A program made the position numbers and the translations under genes. Below, piece by piece: positions 50,612 to 61,096 of a stretch of DNA of 64,000 nucleotides. The stretch's first letter is position 1; each line of letters starts with the position of its first letter. Source of the stretch: Didymella arachidicola (taxonomy: Eukaryota > Ascomycota > Dothideomycetes > Pleosporales > Didymellaceae). Where the stretch lies: NCBI GenBank assembly GCA_016630955.3, contig CM050000.1, forward strand, positions 62,001 through 126,000. Direction: 5' to 3'. The notes under the pieces are model-generated. The model searched no databases, was not told the DNA's origin, and was given only the letters and a program-made list of their open reading frames with translations.

Positions 50612-51837
50612 TTCGTAAATTAAGTTCACTGCTTGAGAATGAGTGTGACAATGTTCTACCCTTGAGATCACTTGTGAAACGGAAATACTGTGACGTCATC
50701 AAACAGTCGTCAGTCATGAGGCTGATCGTGTCACGCCAGACCCACCTGAGTTGGTTGCAACCTTCCTTCGCCTTCGACTACCTCCCCTCGAACATAATGG
50801 TCAGCTCTTGTCTCAGCAGCGACGCTCATCGTTATATCCCTTCTATCCGAGCAGATCCATCGGCATGCAGGGATCTGCACGGCCTGGACCCGGTCTGCCG
50901 CGCGGAGCAGAGCGCAGAGTGGGCTCTAGCACAGGTTTCCTACGCTTGTGCCATAATCATCGTCGAGAGACAAGTAGTGAGCGTGCGCTGTACCGCTAGG
51001 GCTCTGCTGCGAGTAGTTCCATCATCGCTCGGCCTCAATCCTGCCTCGTGGCGAGAAGTTTGGATTTCAGTCAACGTGAGAAAGGGAGGTGCTCAATTTT
51101 TTTGGCGTACCTCTCCGTCTGGTCAGGGGTCCACCTGCATGGGAACTTCGATACCTGCATGCTCTTGTGTCATTGACGGACATGCTCCGGCTTGCACCCA
51201 TTCGACAAGCAATATGCGTGAACGTTCATCCGTCCTCCCATCCAGACCCTCACAAAGAACCCTAATGATTTGGCAAATTTGTCGGCTGTAAATTTTCCGG
51301 GCTGCATATACGAGTACCGCTCAAAGCAAATCCTCGATGTCATGCTGCTCCCAAGAAGTATCGCAGGGATAGGTGCATGGTGTTGCGACGCTAATGCTGT
51401 GACTATACAGCATCCGTTAATCGTCGACCGACCAGCGTCAATTTTCTACGTTAGCAGGCATGTGAATCACTACGCCTAAAATGCCTACAAGCGAGTGCTT
51501 AACGCTGCCTTATCTAATTAGCTTGCCCATATAACATGTAGGTTGGAAGCGCACGGACGAGTCTGCTCCTTGTTGAAATTGGTCCCCCCGTATGTTGGTC
51601 GGTCGACGATTAACGGATGCTGTAAGAAGCACTTGCATTGGACAAAAGATCGAGGATGCCACATGAGAGACAAGACACAGTGCGCCACTAACCAAAAGCG
51701 CCATCCCCGCCAGATCATTGCCTCCTACCACCCTCGACCCAATGGTGGATGCAGACCAACCTGAACGCCGCAGATTGAAGACCGACCAGGTCATTAGCAA
51801 AATACCTTTGGCCGTAAATCCATTGCACATCATACAC
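50612..51837. other. Intergenic region containing a MITE
   Basis: 1.2 kb. Contains a 215 bp MITE at 51408-51622 (separate entry). The ORF at 50554-51291 overlaps the cyclase start and has no domain. No other gene supportable. Confidence 0.4.
51408..51622. mobile_element. MITE with ~27 bp perfect terminal inverted repeats and TA duplication
   Basis: The left end CAGCATCCGTTAATCGTCGA continues CCGACCA. The right end (from about 51596) is its exact reverse complement, ending GGATGCTG. TA lies at 51406-51407 and 51623-51624. 215 bp with no coding capacity. TIRs differ from the other MITE and from elements A-G, so it is an independent family, probably Tc1/mariner-pogo type by its TA target. Confidence 0.85.
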
Positions 51838-53096
51838 TCACTTCTTGAGCGCGGCGTCGTACAAGCTGACAAGAATGCCTACAACCGCACCAATCTGCAG
51901 CCCGTTGTACCGACCAGGGACATTGTCGCGCACCACGCCAACAGTCTGGCCTGAGAACGGGCCCCAGCTGGGATCGAAAACCTTGGCAACCCCGGCGTTG
52001 ACGTTGTTTACCACGGTCGCATCAGTAATAGGGATCCGGTATGCGCTGTACGCTAAGACAGCCTTTACAATGTTGAAGACCAGCGGGTCGGCCGGGTATT
52101 GACGGGAGGAAGATTTGTGATTTGTATTCGACCTGAGTGTCAGGTTGAAAAAGTACGAAAGGACAAATGGCAGCACCCAGCTTGTCAAAGACCACAGCGT
52201 AGCTGGTGCCCACCATTCGCTTGTCAAGAGTGTCCAGAAGTCGGGGATGTGCAGGTAATGGCTGTTGGCTGCGTCGATAGCAAAAGCAGGTGTTGTCTGA
52301 AGCGTGTTAAACTGAAGGCCAACAGCTTCGACAAGCAAGATGAGAGTCTGGATCGCAGCAACTGAACTGACGTTCTCACGGATGAGCTCCTTGAACTCGT
52401 CAATTCTTGTGCTCTCCCACCACTCCGATGTCTTGGCCTTGACGGCCTGGAACTGCTGCTCAGCAAGCTCTGCGACCTGGGCTGGCGAGGCTGGGAGGTC
52501 GACTTCGTTGCCAATCTGGGATACGCGCCGTGGTATGGCTCGCGGGGTCTGTTGTGACAAGCTTTGGGTTACATCTCGGGCAGTCTGTGTAATGCTCTTT
52601 GTAGCAGAGTCGATACTCTTGGAAGCGGATCCAACAGCGGATTGCGCAACTGCACGAGGTGTGCGTGTGGAGATAGGTACGCGCTTCTCTGGTGTTGCTT
52701 CCTCACTGTGTTGTTCTTAGTCCTACGCGTCACGCGTCACGCGTCACAGCTTGAGGTGCTACTTACGAAGGCACCTTCACGAGCGTCCTGCGGCGCGTCG
52801 ACTTCACGGTAGAAAAGGCCTCTGGTGAGGAGCGTTCGCGCTTGACTGGTGACCCTCCGCGACCGTAATAATCCTTGAAACTAGGATGCTTGGCATATGT
52901 GGTCTCGTTGCTGTTGAGGTGGTCTTCAAGCACGAGCACCAGGTCATCTTTCAGAAGACCATCTGCGCTGCATTGTATGTTAGAGGTATTACATCACATA
53001 GGGGCAGCATCCTGAACATACTCGGGAAGCTTCGCGGTCTGTGCAAGCTCGATCAGCTCGCCTTTGCGCTTCTTCTGCAGCCAAGAATGAGACATC
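51838..53096 (-). CDS. SAP-like-domain membrane protein (three exons), possibly nuclear envelope
   Basis: Minus-strand exons 53096-53018, 52962-52767 and 52705-51838 give 380 aa. The N-terminus (MSHSWLQKKRKGELIELAQD...VYGLLKDDLVLVLEDHL) has the helix-extended loop-helix spacing of a SAP motif. The first join (donor gttcag) is the only frame-consistent one I found and is uncertain; the stronger-looking gtatgt donor breaks frame. The second intron (61 bp, gtaagt...acag) is clear. A basic Ser/Thr/Pro stretch (VKRERSSPEAFSTVKSTRRR; TRTPRAVAQS) is followed by several hydrophobic segments (about residues 215-360), e.g. FWTLLTSEWWAPATLWSLTS and PFVLSYFFNL. SAP plus membrane helices suggests a chromatin- or nuclear-membrane-linked role, inferred only. 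Confidence 0.75.
52725..52744. repeat. Three ACGCGT motifs at 7 bp spacing inside an intron
   Basis: ACGCGTCACGCGTCACGCGT: three MluI-cell-cycle-box cores (ACGCGT, the MBF site in yeasts) in the second intron of the SAP-like gene. It may be a simple 7 bp tandem repeat. Regulatory meaning is inference. Confidence 0.8.
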
Positions 53097-53648
53097 GCAA
53101 TTAGTACGAATGCAGTCGCGTAACTGAGGCGACCAAGAAAATATCAATATCGAAAGAATCGGAGCGCGTTATGGTGGGAAATTCTGGGATGTGTGGTGAT
53201 GTGGGAGGTACTCGACGCGACAACGTAAACAATGTGGCTGGTAACGTGATCTCATAACCAAAGAGCGCTAAGCCTCATAGAGTGTCTATTCGATATTGCG
53301 ACTATCGCAACAAAGTGCAACAATACTACGTGCTCGTTAGTTTCTTTGGATCGCTTCCAATACTGCCTTCGCAGGAACGACGTGTATGGTGACGTTGAGA
53401 TTCATTATCTTAGGGTGTTTGGTCCTCCCGCTGATAGTGAATTGACAGGGGCGATCGGGCAGGAGCGGCCCTCCGCCAGTCTTGGCGCGAATTTACTCAG
53501 TAGGCGTCAGTGTTGCAACGACAGCAACGTCACTTCTTGCACTGTCCATCTACGCATTCTGCACTTGTTTTTGCATCCTCTCTTTTCTTCGCCGCGCTTT
53601 TGAATCCACCTCGCACAGATACGGCGCCCCTTTCGTGGCTCAACGTAA
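53097..53648. other. Divergent promoter region between the SAP-like gene (-) and the carrier gene (+)
   Basis: 552 bp without recognisable gene or repeat. It probably contains both core promoters. Confidence 0.35.
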
Positions 53649-54978
53649 ATGGTACTTGCCCGAGTGGCTAATTTTTTAACCACCGGAGAACCCACGCACA
53701 ACCCGGCGGAGGAGGGGAGAAGCGATGTTGTCGATACAATGGAAAGCGTCGCATCGTCAGCCGCAAATACAGCGAAGATCATAGCCGAGGAAATCGAGGA
53801 CGATGAAGGTCGACCACCGTATCTTCATGTGAGGAGCCCGGTGTCAGCACTATGGGAGGATGTCCATTGACGGTCATGCAGGCAATGTTAGCTGGAGGTC
53901 TTGGAGGTCTGACAGGTGATATGCTTATGCATTCACTCGACACAGTGAAGACACGGCAACAGGGCGATCCACACATGCCTCCGAAGTACACCTCTATGGG
54001 CAGCACATACTCTACGATCTGGCGACAAGAAGGCTTCGTGCGAGGTCTTTATGGCGGTGTACAGCCTGCGTTTCTAGGATCGTTTTGCGGGACAGTATGT
54101 TTCTTTGGAACATATGAGTACAGCAAAAGACTCATGATCGACAACGGCGTTGCGCCGTCGGTCGCATACTTCACAGCTGGTACTTCACGCCTCCTTTGAG
54201 CCGTTCACCCAGAAGCTGACAAGATACAGGTCTTTTAGGGGATCTCGCTGCTGCGCCTTCATACGTACCCTCCGAAGTCCTGAAGACCCGCCTCCAATTG
54301 CAAGGTCGATACAACAACCCCTACTTCAACTCTGGCTACAACTATCGCTCGACAGCCGATGCTGCTCGCATGATCGTGAAGAACGAAGGCTTCAGCGCGC
54401 TTTTCCACGGTTACAAAGCCACGTTGTGGCGGGATCTTCCGTTTTCTGCATTGCAGTTCACGTTCTACGAAAAAGAGAGGGATTTGGCGAAGAGCTACAT
54501 GGGTTCGAACAATATCGGTCTTCTGCTGGAGATTGCAACAGCAGCCAGTGCTGGAGGAGCAGCCGGTGTTATAACCACACCTTTAGATGTTGTGAAGACA
54601 CGCATTCAGGTTCAGCAACCTGGGCTTCCAGAACCACCCAAATACTCTGCGAAACCCACGATCGCTCACACATCATCATCGAAACACACAACTTCTTCTC
54701 GATCTACGACTACATACGCTACTCAGAATCGCCCAATTTCGACTTCAGGGCCGTCGACGACGCTCAAAGCCCATGGCGCCGCGACGCTCGACACATCTTC
54801 TGTTTACACTGGCCTTAAAATAATATACAAGACAGAGGGGATTGCTGGTTGGTTCAGGGGCGTTGGGCCCAGATTCGTATGGACGAGCGTGCAAAGTGGC
54901 ACTATGCTCGTACTTTACCAGACATTGCTGAGATATTTTGAGCAACATCCCCTTGTCAATACGGACGAAGGATTGTAA
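53649..54978 (+). CDS. Mitochondrial carrier family protein, MME1-like (three exons)
   Basis: Exons 53649-53828, 53882-54179 and 54230-54978 give 408 aa. Introns are 53 and 50 bp (gtgagg...gcag and gtactt...acag), with joins PPYLH|AMLAGGLGG and YFTAG|GLLGDLAA. Three solute-carrier repeats are present, each with a signature P/S-x-D/E-x-x-K/R: SLDTVKTR, PSEVLKTRLQLQ and PLDVVKTRIQVQ. The protein has an N-terminal acidic extension of ~75 residues and a Ser/Thr-rich insertion (HTSSSKHTTSSRSTTT) inside the third repeat. The PSEVLKTRLQLQGRYNNP segment resembles the yeast YMR166C (Mme1, mitochondrial Mg2+ exporter) group. Inner-membrane location follows from the family. The transported species is not proven. 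First residue of repeat 1 motif is Ser instead of Pro. Confidence 0.88.
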
Positions 54979-55286
54979 CATACTGTATGACTATGTCAAG
55001 ATACGCGATTTGGTTTAAAGCATCACAAGATATGCATTGGCGGCGTTTGGGTCGCTGAAAGAGCGACAGATTAGAACGATTCTACCATGAATTGCACACT
55101 TCGCACACCTCAAATTGGTGAAGGCGGCATAAATCTGTGATATCTTTACGCCAACAGGAAGTAAAAGTAAACCCGTACGCACAGGATTATCTGAGCGAAA
55201 GCACGGTGCCAAGATGATGGACTGCGAGCATGCGTGAGTATCGAAGGGAGAAGATCTCAAAACATTGTTCAGCATGTGAGCTTTTC
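54979..55286. other. Convergent 3' intergenic region
   Basis: 308 bp between the carrier (+) and the Ser-rich protein (-). Nothing recognised. Confidence 0.35.
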
Positions 55287-55958
55287 TCACTTTGCTTGAT
55301 CGCGCGAGTCACGGACAAGCGTATTTAGGCCGTTCACCTTCTTGTACAGCGGGTGCTGCCAGTCCGGACTTTTGAACAGGTTCCACTCTACAGGGGCGTT
55401 GCCGCTGTGGTACCCATGGCTCGATACAATTTTGCGTGCCTTAACGACAACCCCGTCTTTTGTCGTGATAGTTGTGCTAGACGTCATATAAGACGTCACG
55501 ACAGGACCGCTCGATGGCTTTGACGGAGGTGATGAGATCACTGGTGTTGCCCCTGGTCCTGCTCGTGGTGGCTTCGTCAAGACCGCTGGAGAGGAGTAGG
55601 TGCGTATCTTTAATGCCGGTAATGACGGTTGCACCAAAAGCTGCGATGCCTGCTTCGGAGACGATAACCTGGAGATAGCGCCGTATGACAATGTTGAGCT
55701 GGCCGCAGAGTGCGAGCTGGAGGTAGAACCTGATCGAGTATTGATTGTTGAAGAAGTCGATGATGTTGCAGTCGGGATGTCAAAGTGTACAGTTGGGGGT
55801 TGGTAGCAGTTTGACCATGCCCGAAAGGCGAGTGAGTCTTTGGAAAAATGTGAGGTTGGCTCCACTAATGGTGCTACCGATTGTGCTTGAGGTACCTCGA
55901 CGTACTTGTAGACTATCGTGCGGGATGGTCTTCGCTTGGTGTTCATCTTATAAATCAT
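55287..55958 (-). CDS. Ser/Thr-rich basic protein of unknown function
   Basis: Single-exon 223 aa from the ATG at 55958 (MIYKMNTKRR). A second in-frame ATG four codons on is equally possible. No signal peptide or membrane segment. Residues ~60-110 are nearly all Ser/Thr/Ala (TSSTSSTINTRSGSTSSSHS). The C-terminal ~70 residues look more constrained: VVVKARKIVSSHGYHSGNAP, then EWNLFKSPDWQHPLYKKVNG. I do not recognise a family. The long clean frame and ordered C-terminus favour a real gene; its neighbours give no hint of function. Confidence 0.55.
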   Translation of the reverse strand: MIYKMNTKRRPSRTIVYKYVEVPQAQSVAPLVEPTSHFSKDSLAFRAWSNCYQPPTVHFDIPTATSSTSSTINTRSGSTSSSHSAASSTLSYGAISRLSSPKQASQLLVQPSLPALKIRTYSSPAVLTKPPRAGPGATPVISSPPSKPSSGPVVTSYMTSSTTITTKDGVVVKARKIVSSHGYHSGNAPVEWNLFKSPDWQHPLYKKVNGLNTLVRDSRDQAK

Positions 55959-57500
55959 CCGTGATGAGCTTAATCACACTCTGTAGGCCTCTTGCATTTA
56001 AGAAGAGGAACGTCTCATGCTAGCAAGATGAAAAAGACGTCATCTGAGACAGGTATTCTTGAACCGTGACACAAATAACTAGCCTATACTTGTCACAATG
56101 GTAGATCAAAATCTCGATCATGCGCGTATTGCTTCCGTGCAGATGGTGTGTCGGCAGAAGATCCCACGCCCTAACCTTTGTTTTGTGGGAGGTTCAGAGT
56201 CCAGCTGACACCAACACCATGATACTATCCGGTAGTCTGGGTTGGGCCACAGCACCGGGTCTGAGGCTGAGGGTGTGCTGTGCATAGACGTCTTTGGCTG
56301 TAGACATTCACTTCCAAGTTTCGGCTTAGGCCAAAGTGAACGCTGATAGGTCTTGGAGCGATCTATCAACCTCGATCTCTAAGAGCAGCCGACTTACGTC
56401 CCCATCCCAGTACATCTCGGCATCTCTTGTTCAAATGGTTGGTTCTTCTCACGGGCATCTGATCACTAATTGCTCGAAAGGCACCTACAGTGACCTCATC
56501 TTTCAAGTGCTCAGCGTGGTTCTACATTCACCTTCGAACGCGGCAAGACGAGCAGCAAGCGAGGGCATGTTTGGCTATAATAAATGCCTTCTTTATCTGT
56601 TGGTAGCATTCGACTCATGTTCGCCGGATCTCGCCATTCGTGACGCTTACCTATGGTAGTCTTCGACCTACCGAGGCGGAGTTTGATGACATAGGGTCGG
56701 GACATCAGGCAAGTGGACTTTCTGGAAGCCATGAAGCTACTAGAATGAGGGTAGACTGAGGAAAATAAGGAGTCGCCGATGACAGTCCTTCGTCATTACC
56801 TTAAGATGTTACGCTAACGCTTAGTGTCGGTTTGATTCAGAGTGGTGGGATCTGCTGCGATGGCGAATACGCGTCGATATCTACTCAGATCAGACGACGA
56901 AGCCCTTACACCTCTCGATACTCATTGTGCCCGTCGACTTGCATAAAGTGAATAATTTTGTACTATTTCGTACATACCACAGTATTATTGTGAGGTTCGA
57001 AGCCAGAGATCTTCAACCTTGCCTCGAGCCAAAAACAATGACGTCAGCCGGGCAGCAACGCAGGATACCTAGAAGATGTTATTGTGAGCTGTGATTTCTT
57101 CGCAATGTTCTTCAACGGTTATACACGCATATGTTTGTGGCCACCCGGGCAACTATCCACTGAGTCAGCATTCGGTGTCATGTGAAGGAATCTACGCAGG
57201 CAGTGCATGCCAATTCCTGCACTACTACGTGCAACAACGGAATCTTTAGCGGTAGTCAGGCCAAAATGTTGACGTTCTCTATCAGCAAGTCGTGCTTACA
57301 GCAGGTCCACATAGGTCGAAATATGGCAGCATTTCGTGGACGTAGTCCCTCGCTCCCAGAATTTGGCTCCTGCCCAAATATTTCCGCTTTCACCCACGTT
57401 CAGTAGTAACGATGAGTCGGTTTTCTGCTCTTTGTGGATCCACAAACTTCCATCCTCCACAACACAATTGTCGAGTCGACTACTGCCACCGCCTGCCATC
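55959..57500. other. Intergenic region upstream of the tandem secreted-protein pair
   Basis: 1.5 kb with only short ORFs without family resemblance. The open frame preceding 57501 (from 57336) is taken as leader sequence because a signal peptide begins exactly at the ATG at 57501. Confidence 0.4.
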
Positions 57501-58654
57501 ATGCGATTGCTTATGATATGTGCATTCACGATATTGTCTGCCATACTGTGCAACGCTATACCTACACAAAATGTCCATCGCCTTCAATCCCGCGCAGTTG
57601 ATGTCAAGGCCGAATGGGCCAAGGGATGGTGTAAGGGCAGGAAGTTCGCTCAAGCTATGATCAGGAACGAGGACGTCGCTGCTGCATATGTGACGCCAGT
57701 GCGCAGTCCGTGGGATGGCGATCTTGTTCAGCAGTTTCGCACTTGGGGTTATCGCGAGATCGAGAATCATCGCAGCGAGCTATGCGACTTTGGCTCAGAA
57801 CAACATCAAGTCCAGCGTGCGTTCGCTGACCTTGGAATCGGTACGGCATTGTCTGTGGACAGCGGTCCCAACCAGTGTTTCTATGTCGAGCACAAGTATG
57901 GACCGACAGTACAACGACCTCCGAACGGACAGTGGCCGGAACCAAATCAACAGTACTACACGGTTGGCTCTACGAAATATCGTGTGAGAGGTGTGCGAAT
58001 GCATTCGCAGTACGGCCACGCTGACATCCTCCAGGAAACAGAAGCTTACAGCACGATCAGTATCAATCCTGATGCTGGCGCAGTCTACTTCCTCAATCGC
58101 CTCTCTCCCGCCAAAACCGCCAAAGATAATTGGAATGTCCCAGAAGTTAGGAAAAAATGGCTTCCAGCACTCGCAGCTAGTTCAGACCATGTCTGGGGCT
58201 TTTGGAATTGTGCTAACGCTGGAAACCCGAGCGGGATCAAGAAGATCTTCTCCTGCATGATCACAAACGAGATCACACTGGCGCTCATTGATGAGGCCTT
58301 GAAGACGTATCCACTTGGCCCAGACGAGTTGCGACCAAGAGGAGTAGAGAAGTGGCCAGGTCCGACATTTCCAATGAGGTATGATGCTGCACAAGCACTT
58401 CTTTGTGAGTCCCCTCAAAGATGAATTTGTCAAGATCACACTGACACGCTCCAGGCTCTCCCAACGGCTTGGGTGTAGGATACTTCCTCGTGCAGCACAA
58501 GCATAGGCTAGGCAACAAGTCAGTTGAGAAGATTACTGTCTCTCGCCCAGACAAGAGCATGATGCCGTACCTGCTTTTCTGGATCGAGGATGCGCCATTG
58601 GCTTCGCGTAGTGTGCCCTCCAGCAAGATGAGGAAGCCCCGTGCTCGAATCTGA
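57501..58654 (+). CDS. Secreted protein, tandem paralogue 1 (two exons)
   Basis: Exons 57501-58404 and 58455-58654 give 367 aa. The 50 bp intron (gtgagt...ccag) joins AQALL|CSPNGLGVGYF. N-terminal MRLLMICAFTILSAILCNA is a signal peptide. The mature protein has scattered Cys and aromatic motifs: WGYREIENHRSELCDFG, GPNQCFYVEHKYGP, AYSTISINPDAGAVYFLNRL and SSDHVWGFWN. No catalytic motif recognised. It shares layout and blocks with the next gene (WGY...LCDF, GPNKYFHIEH, SIGINAASGIVFFLN, SSDIAWGFWN, ALLGSPNG...FFLPQHK), so the two arose by tandem duplication. It may be an effector or extracellular enzyme of an undescribed family, by inference. Confidence 0.8.
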
Positions 58655-58728
58655 TTGTCTGCTCATGTAACGGTCAGTAAACAAGCCTGTAGGTACGTCT
58701 CGATGAGCGATAGGCCCACGACGACCCT

Positions 58729-58738
58729 TCATATATAA
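58729..58738 (+). promoter_or_regulatory. TATA-box candidate for tandem paralogue 2
   Basis: TCATATATAA about 125 bp upstream of the ATG at 58859, in the only 204 bp between the two paralogues. Visual match only. Confidence 0.35.
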
Positions 58739-58858
58739 CGGGCAAACGCCAACGAATCCGCGACTGCAAATGCCTGAAGGATGAAACGGGTGGTTTTCGG
58801 CACATGTGCCTGTTCCTACTTGAGCACGTTTCTCGTACATACATTTCAGTCAGCAAAT

Positions 58859-59942
58859 ATGGAGCTCGTGTTAGTCCTCACAGCAACATTACTACTACTT
58901 TGCATATCCCATGCACTACCCACCTGTCTCAACACCACTCATGTATCTCTTCTAAGTCTCCGTACTGTTCCTGCCAACATCGATGCCTTCCACACCGCCG
59001 CATGCCGAGGCATCAGACTGTCATGGGCCATGCAGCTTCCCCCTCAAGCCGCCTCACAGTTCCTCACTCCGATCTCCAGCCCTTTCGACGGCCCCCTACG
59101 CGACGATCTGCGCCACTGGGGCTATACTGAGCTCCCTGTACAAGGCTTTCTCTGCGACTTCGATCTCACGCATCGTCTGGAGGTAGCGTTCCGCGAGCTT
59201 GGCGTAGACCCGCGTAGCGAGATACGCGGAGGGCCGAATAAGTACTTCCATATCGAGCATGCGTATGCGGATCACCCGACGCCCGTGAGGGCGCAGGGGT
59301 ATTGGGTTGATGGGAAGAGGTATGTGGTAAGCCTACCTGCGATGCGGCATGCGTTAGATTGACCAGGCTGACAGAGACAGATGACGGGCGCGCACTTCTC
59401 GATTGGTATCAATGCAGCCTCAGGCATTGTGTTCTTTCTCAATATACGAAGTGCACAATATGCCGCAAAGATGTGCTGGGGCGTGAACCTCCCGCCGGAT
59501 GATCAACTTCCGGCGTTGCGAAGCAGCTCGGACATTGCGTGGGGGTTCTGGAACCGTGTTAATTGGGGTAGACTGGGCAACATCCGGGCGCTTATGAGTA
59601 TGATGGTGGTCAACGCTGATACTGTCCGTATCATCGACCAGGTCCTGAAGATGCACAATGCAGACCTGCCATTTGACCAGCAGATCTATAGAGTGCAGCC
59701 ACGGCCAGGCACAACCTTCAGTGTTGATTATGTGGAGGGACAGGCACTGTTGGGTACATGATATCCTCCAAGCACTTACGTCGCTAATTTTGTTGCCAGG
59801 TTCTCCGAATGGGACTGCAGCTGGATTTTTCCTTCCACAACACAAGCGGCAACTCGGGGACAACAAAGTCATTGACAGAGTCACTTTGTTTCGGTCGGAG
59901 CAATATGGATCCTTACCGAGTCTACTGTTCTGGGTAGCTTGA
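58859..59942 (+). CDS. Secreted protein, tandem paralogue 2 (three exons)
   Basis: Exons 58859-59326, 59381-59753 and 59800-59942 give 327 aa. Introns are 54 bp (gtaagc...acag) and 46 bp (gtacat...ccag). The last intron sits at the same position as in paralogue 1 (ALLG|SPNG), which supports duplication. The first intron has no counterpart there. Signal peptide MELVLVLTATLLLLCISHA. Shared blocks: RHWGYTELPVQGFLCDFD, GGPNKYFHIEH, SIGINAASGIVFFLN, SSDIAWGFWNRVN and GFFLPQHKRQLGDNKV, ending LLFWVA. The N-terminal third is more diverged and it lacks the basic C-terminal extension of paralogue 1. No known enzyme motif. The two genes may be co-regulated or have separate roles. Confidence 0.8.
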
Positions 59943-60115
59943 CCTGGCATCAAGAGTAACGGGAACATGGTGCAACTGACGGATTGAAGGTTCAGTATTG
60001 GAATCAAGGAGAGATGTGGGTTTGTGTCAGGGAGTCTTCATTCTCATCACCATTTCAATACTCTACTGTCCATTATAGCAAGATCATCCTGCTATGCATG
60101 ACTGATATTGCTCCT

Positions 60116-60936
60116 CTAAAGCATGCCGAGGAACATGGCGACAAGGCCAACAGTCCCAGAGAGCGGCCTCGCAGCATTAGCAACAGCCGCTCCAGAAGAC
60201 GCCGCAGTAGTCGAGGATCCTGTCGCAGAACCAGAAGCACCAGAGCTCGCTACCGAGCCAGACGCAGATGATCTAGAAGCAGAAGCCGACCTGGCGCTGC
60301 TCGCAGCGCTGATGCTCGAACTAGCACTTGCACTAGCTGCGCTTCCACTCGGTGTAGCAGTAGCGATAGCTATCAACATTAGCCTATAAATTAGGCTTTG
60401 ACAGCAGGCGACTTACCACTACCAGGATTCTTCACGATTGTGAATGCGTTCTGTCCTAATTCTGTTGCCCAGCAGCCCAAGTAGCTCTCGCCGCTGCTCG
60501 CGCCGGGTGTCGCGACGAGCACGGCAGTATTGCAGTAGCCTTGGTCACATCGCAGGCTGGTAGACTGCGCGAACAGGGTGCCCGCAGAGCAGGAAGACCA
60601 GAAGACGCAATCAGATCCGGAGCAGCATTGGGCGAGGGAGCCGGCGGAGGAGAGAGTTGCAGGGTAGTCGCAGGTGCGCGCGTCAGAGACTGCAATCACA
60701 TGTAATCAGTACGTGATCAAAAGTCGCGACGGCAGCGTATAGCTTCATGCAAGAGGACGTCTGAGATGGTGTGGTGGTGACAACGACTTACATCTCGATG
60801 CGCCGCTGGTCGAGACGTATCCCAGCAGCGCAGGGTCCGACTGCCGCTTCCCCAGCTGTGCGCGCGCCGTGATTTGTGGGTCCGGCGAGGCTACCACGGC
60901 CGCGACAAGGCTGATGATTGCAACTGCGGACTTCAT
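60116..60936 (-). CDS. GPI-anchored Cys-rich surface protein (three exons)
   Basis: Minus-strand exons 60936-60792, 60689-60417 and 60369-60116 give 223 aa. Introns are 102 bp (gtaagt...gcag) and 47 bp (gtaagt...atag). Signal peptide MKSAVAIISLVAAVVA, then GKRQSDP, a possible Kex2 KR site. The middle holds eight cysteines in about 75 residues (CDYPATL, QCC, SDC, SSC, LRC, GYC, LGC), enough for four disulfides. A ~60-residue Ser/Ala/Gly stalk (SASASSSISAASSARSASAS) leads to VANAARPLSG and a hydrophobic end VGLVAMFLGML, a GPI-attachment signal. The layout is that of fungal wall or membrane mannoproteins. The Cys pattern does not clearly match CFEM (8 Cys with other spacing). Possible TATA element at 61033-61042. 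Confidence 0.8.
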
Positions 60937-61032
60937 GGCGATGCGATTGTTTCGTATGATGCTGCAAGCACGACGCGTAACGAGGAGAAATAAAGTGGAA
61001 GCCCACGAAAGGGGCGCTGGACGCCTTTCTTC

Positions 61033-61042
61033 ATTTTATATC
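61033..61042 (-). promoter_or_regulatory. TATA-box candidate for the GPI-anchored Cys-rich protein
   Basis: GATATAAAAT on the minus strand, about 100 bp upstream of the ATG at 60936. It lies only ~55 bp from the end of transposon F, so F inserted just behind this core promoter. Confidence 0.4.
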
Positions 61043-61096
61043 GTGACGCTGTCGCGGTTTATTGATCGTGCTAATGCAGTTAGAGTTAGTCAGGTA

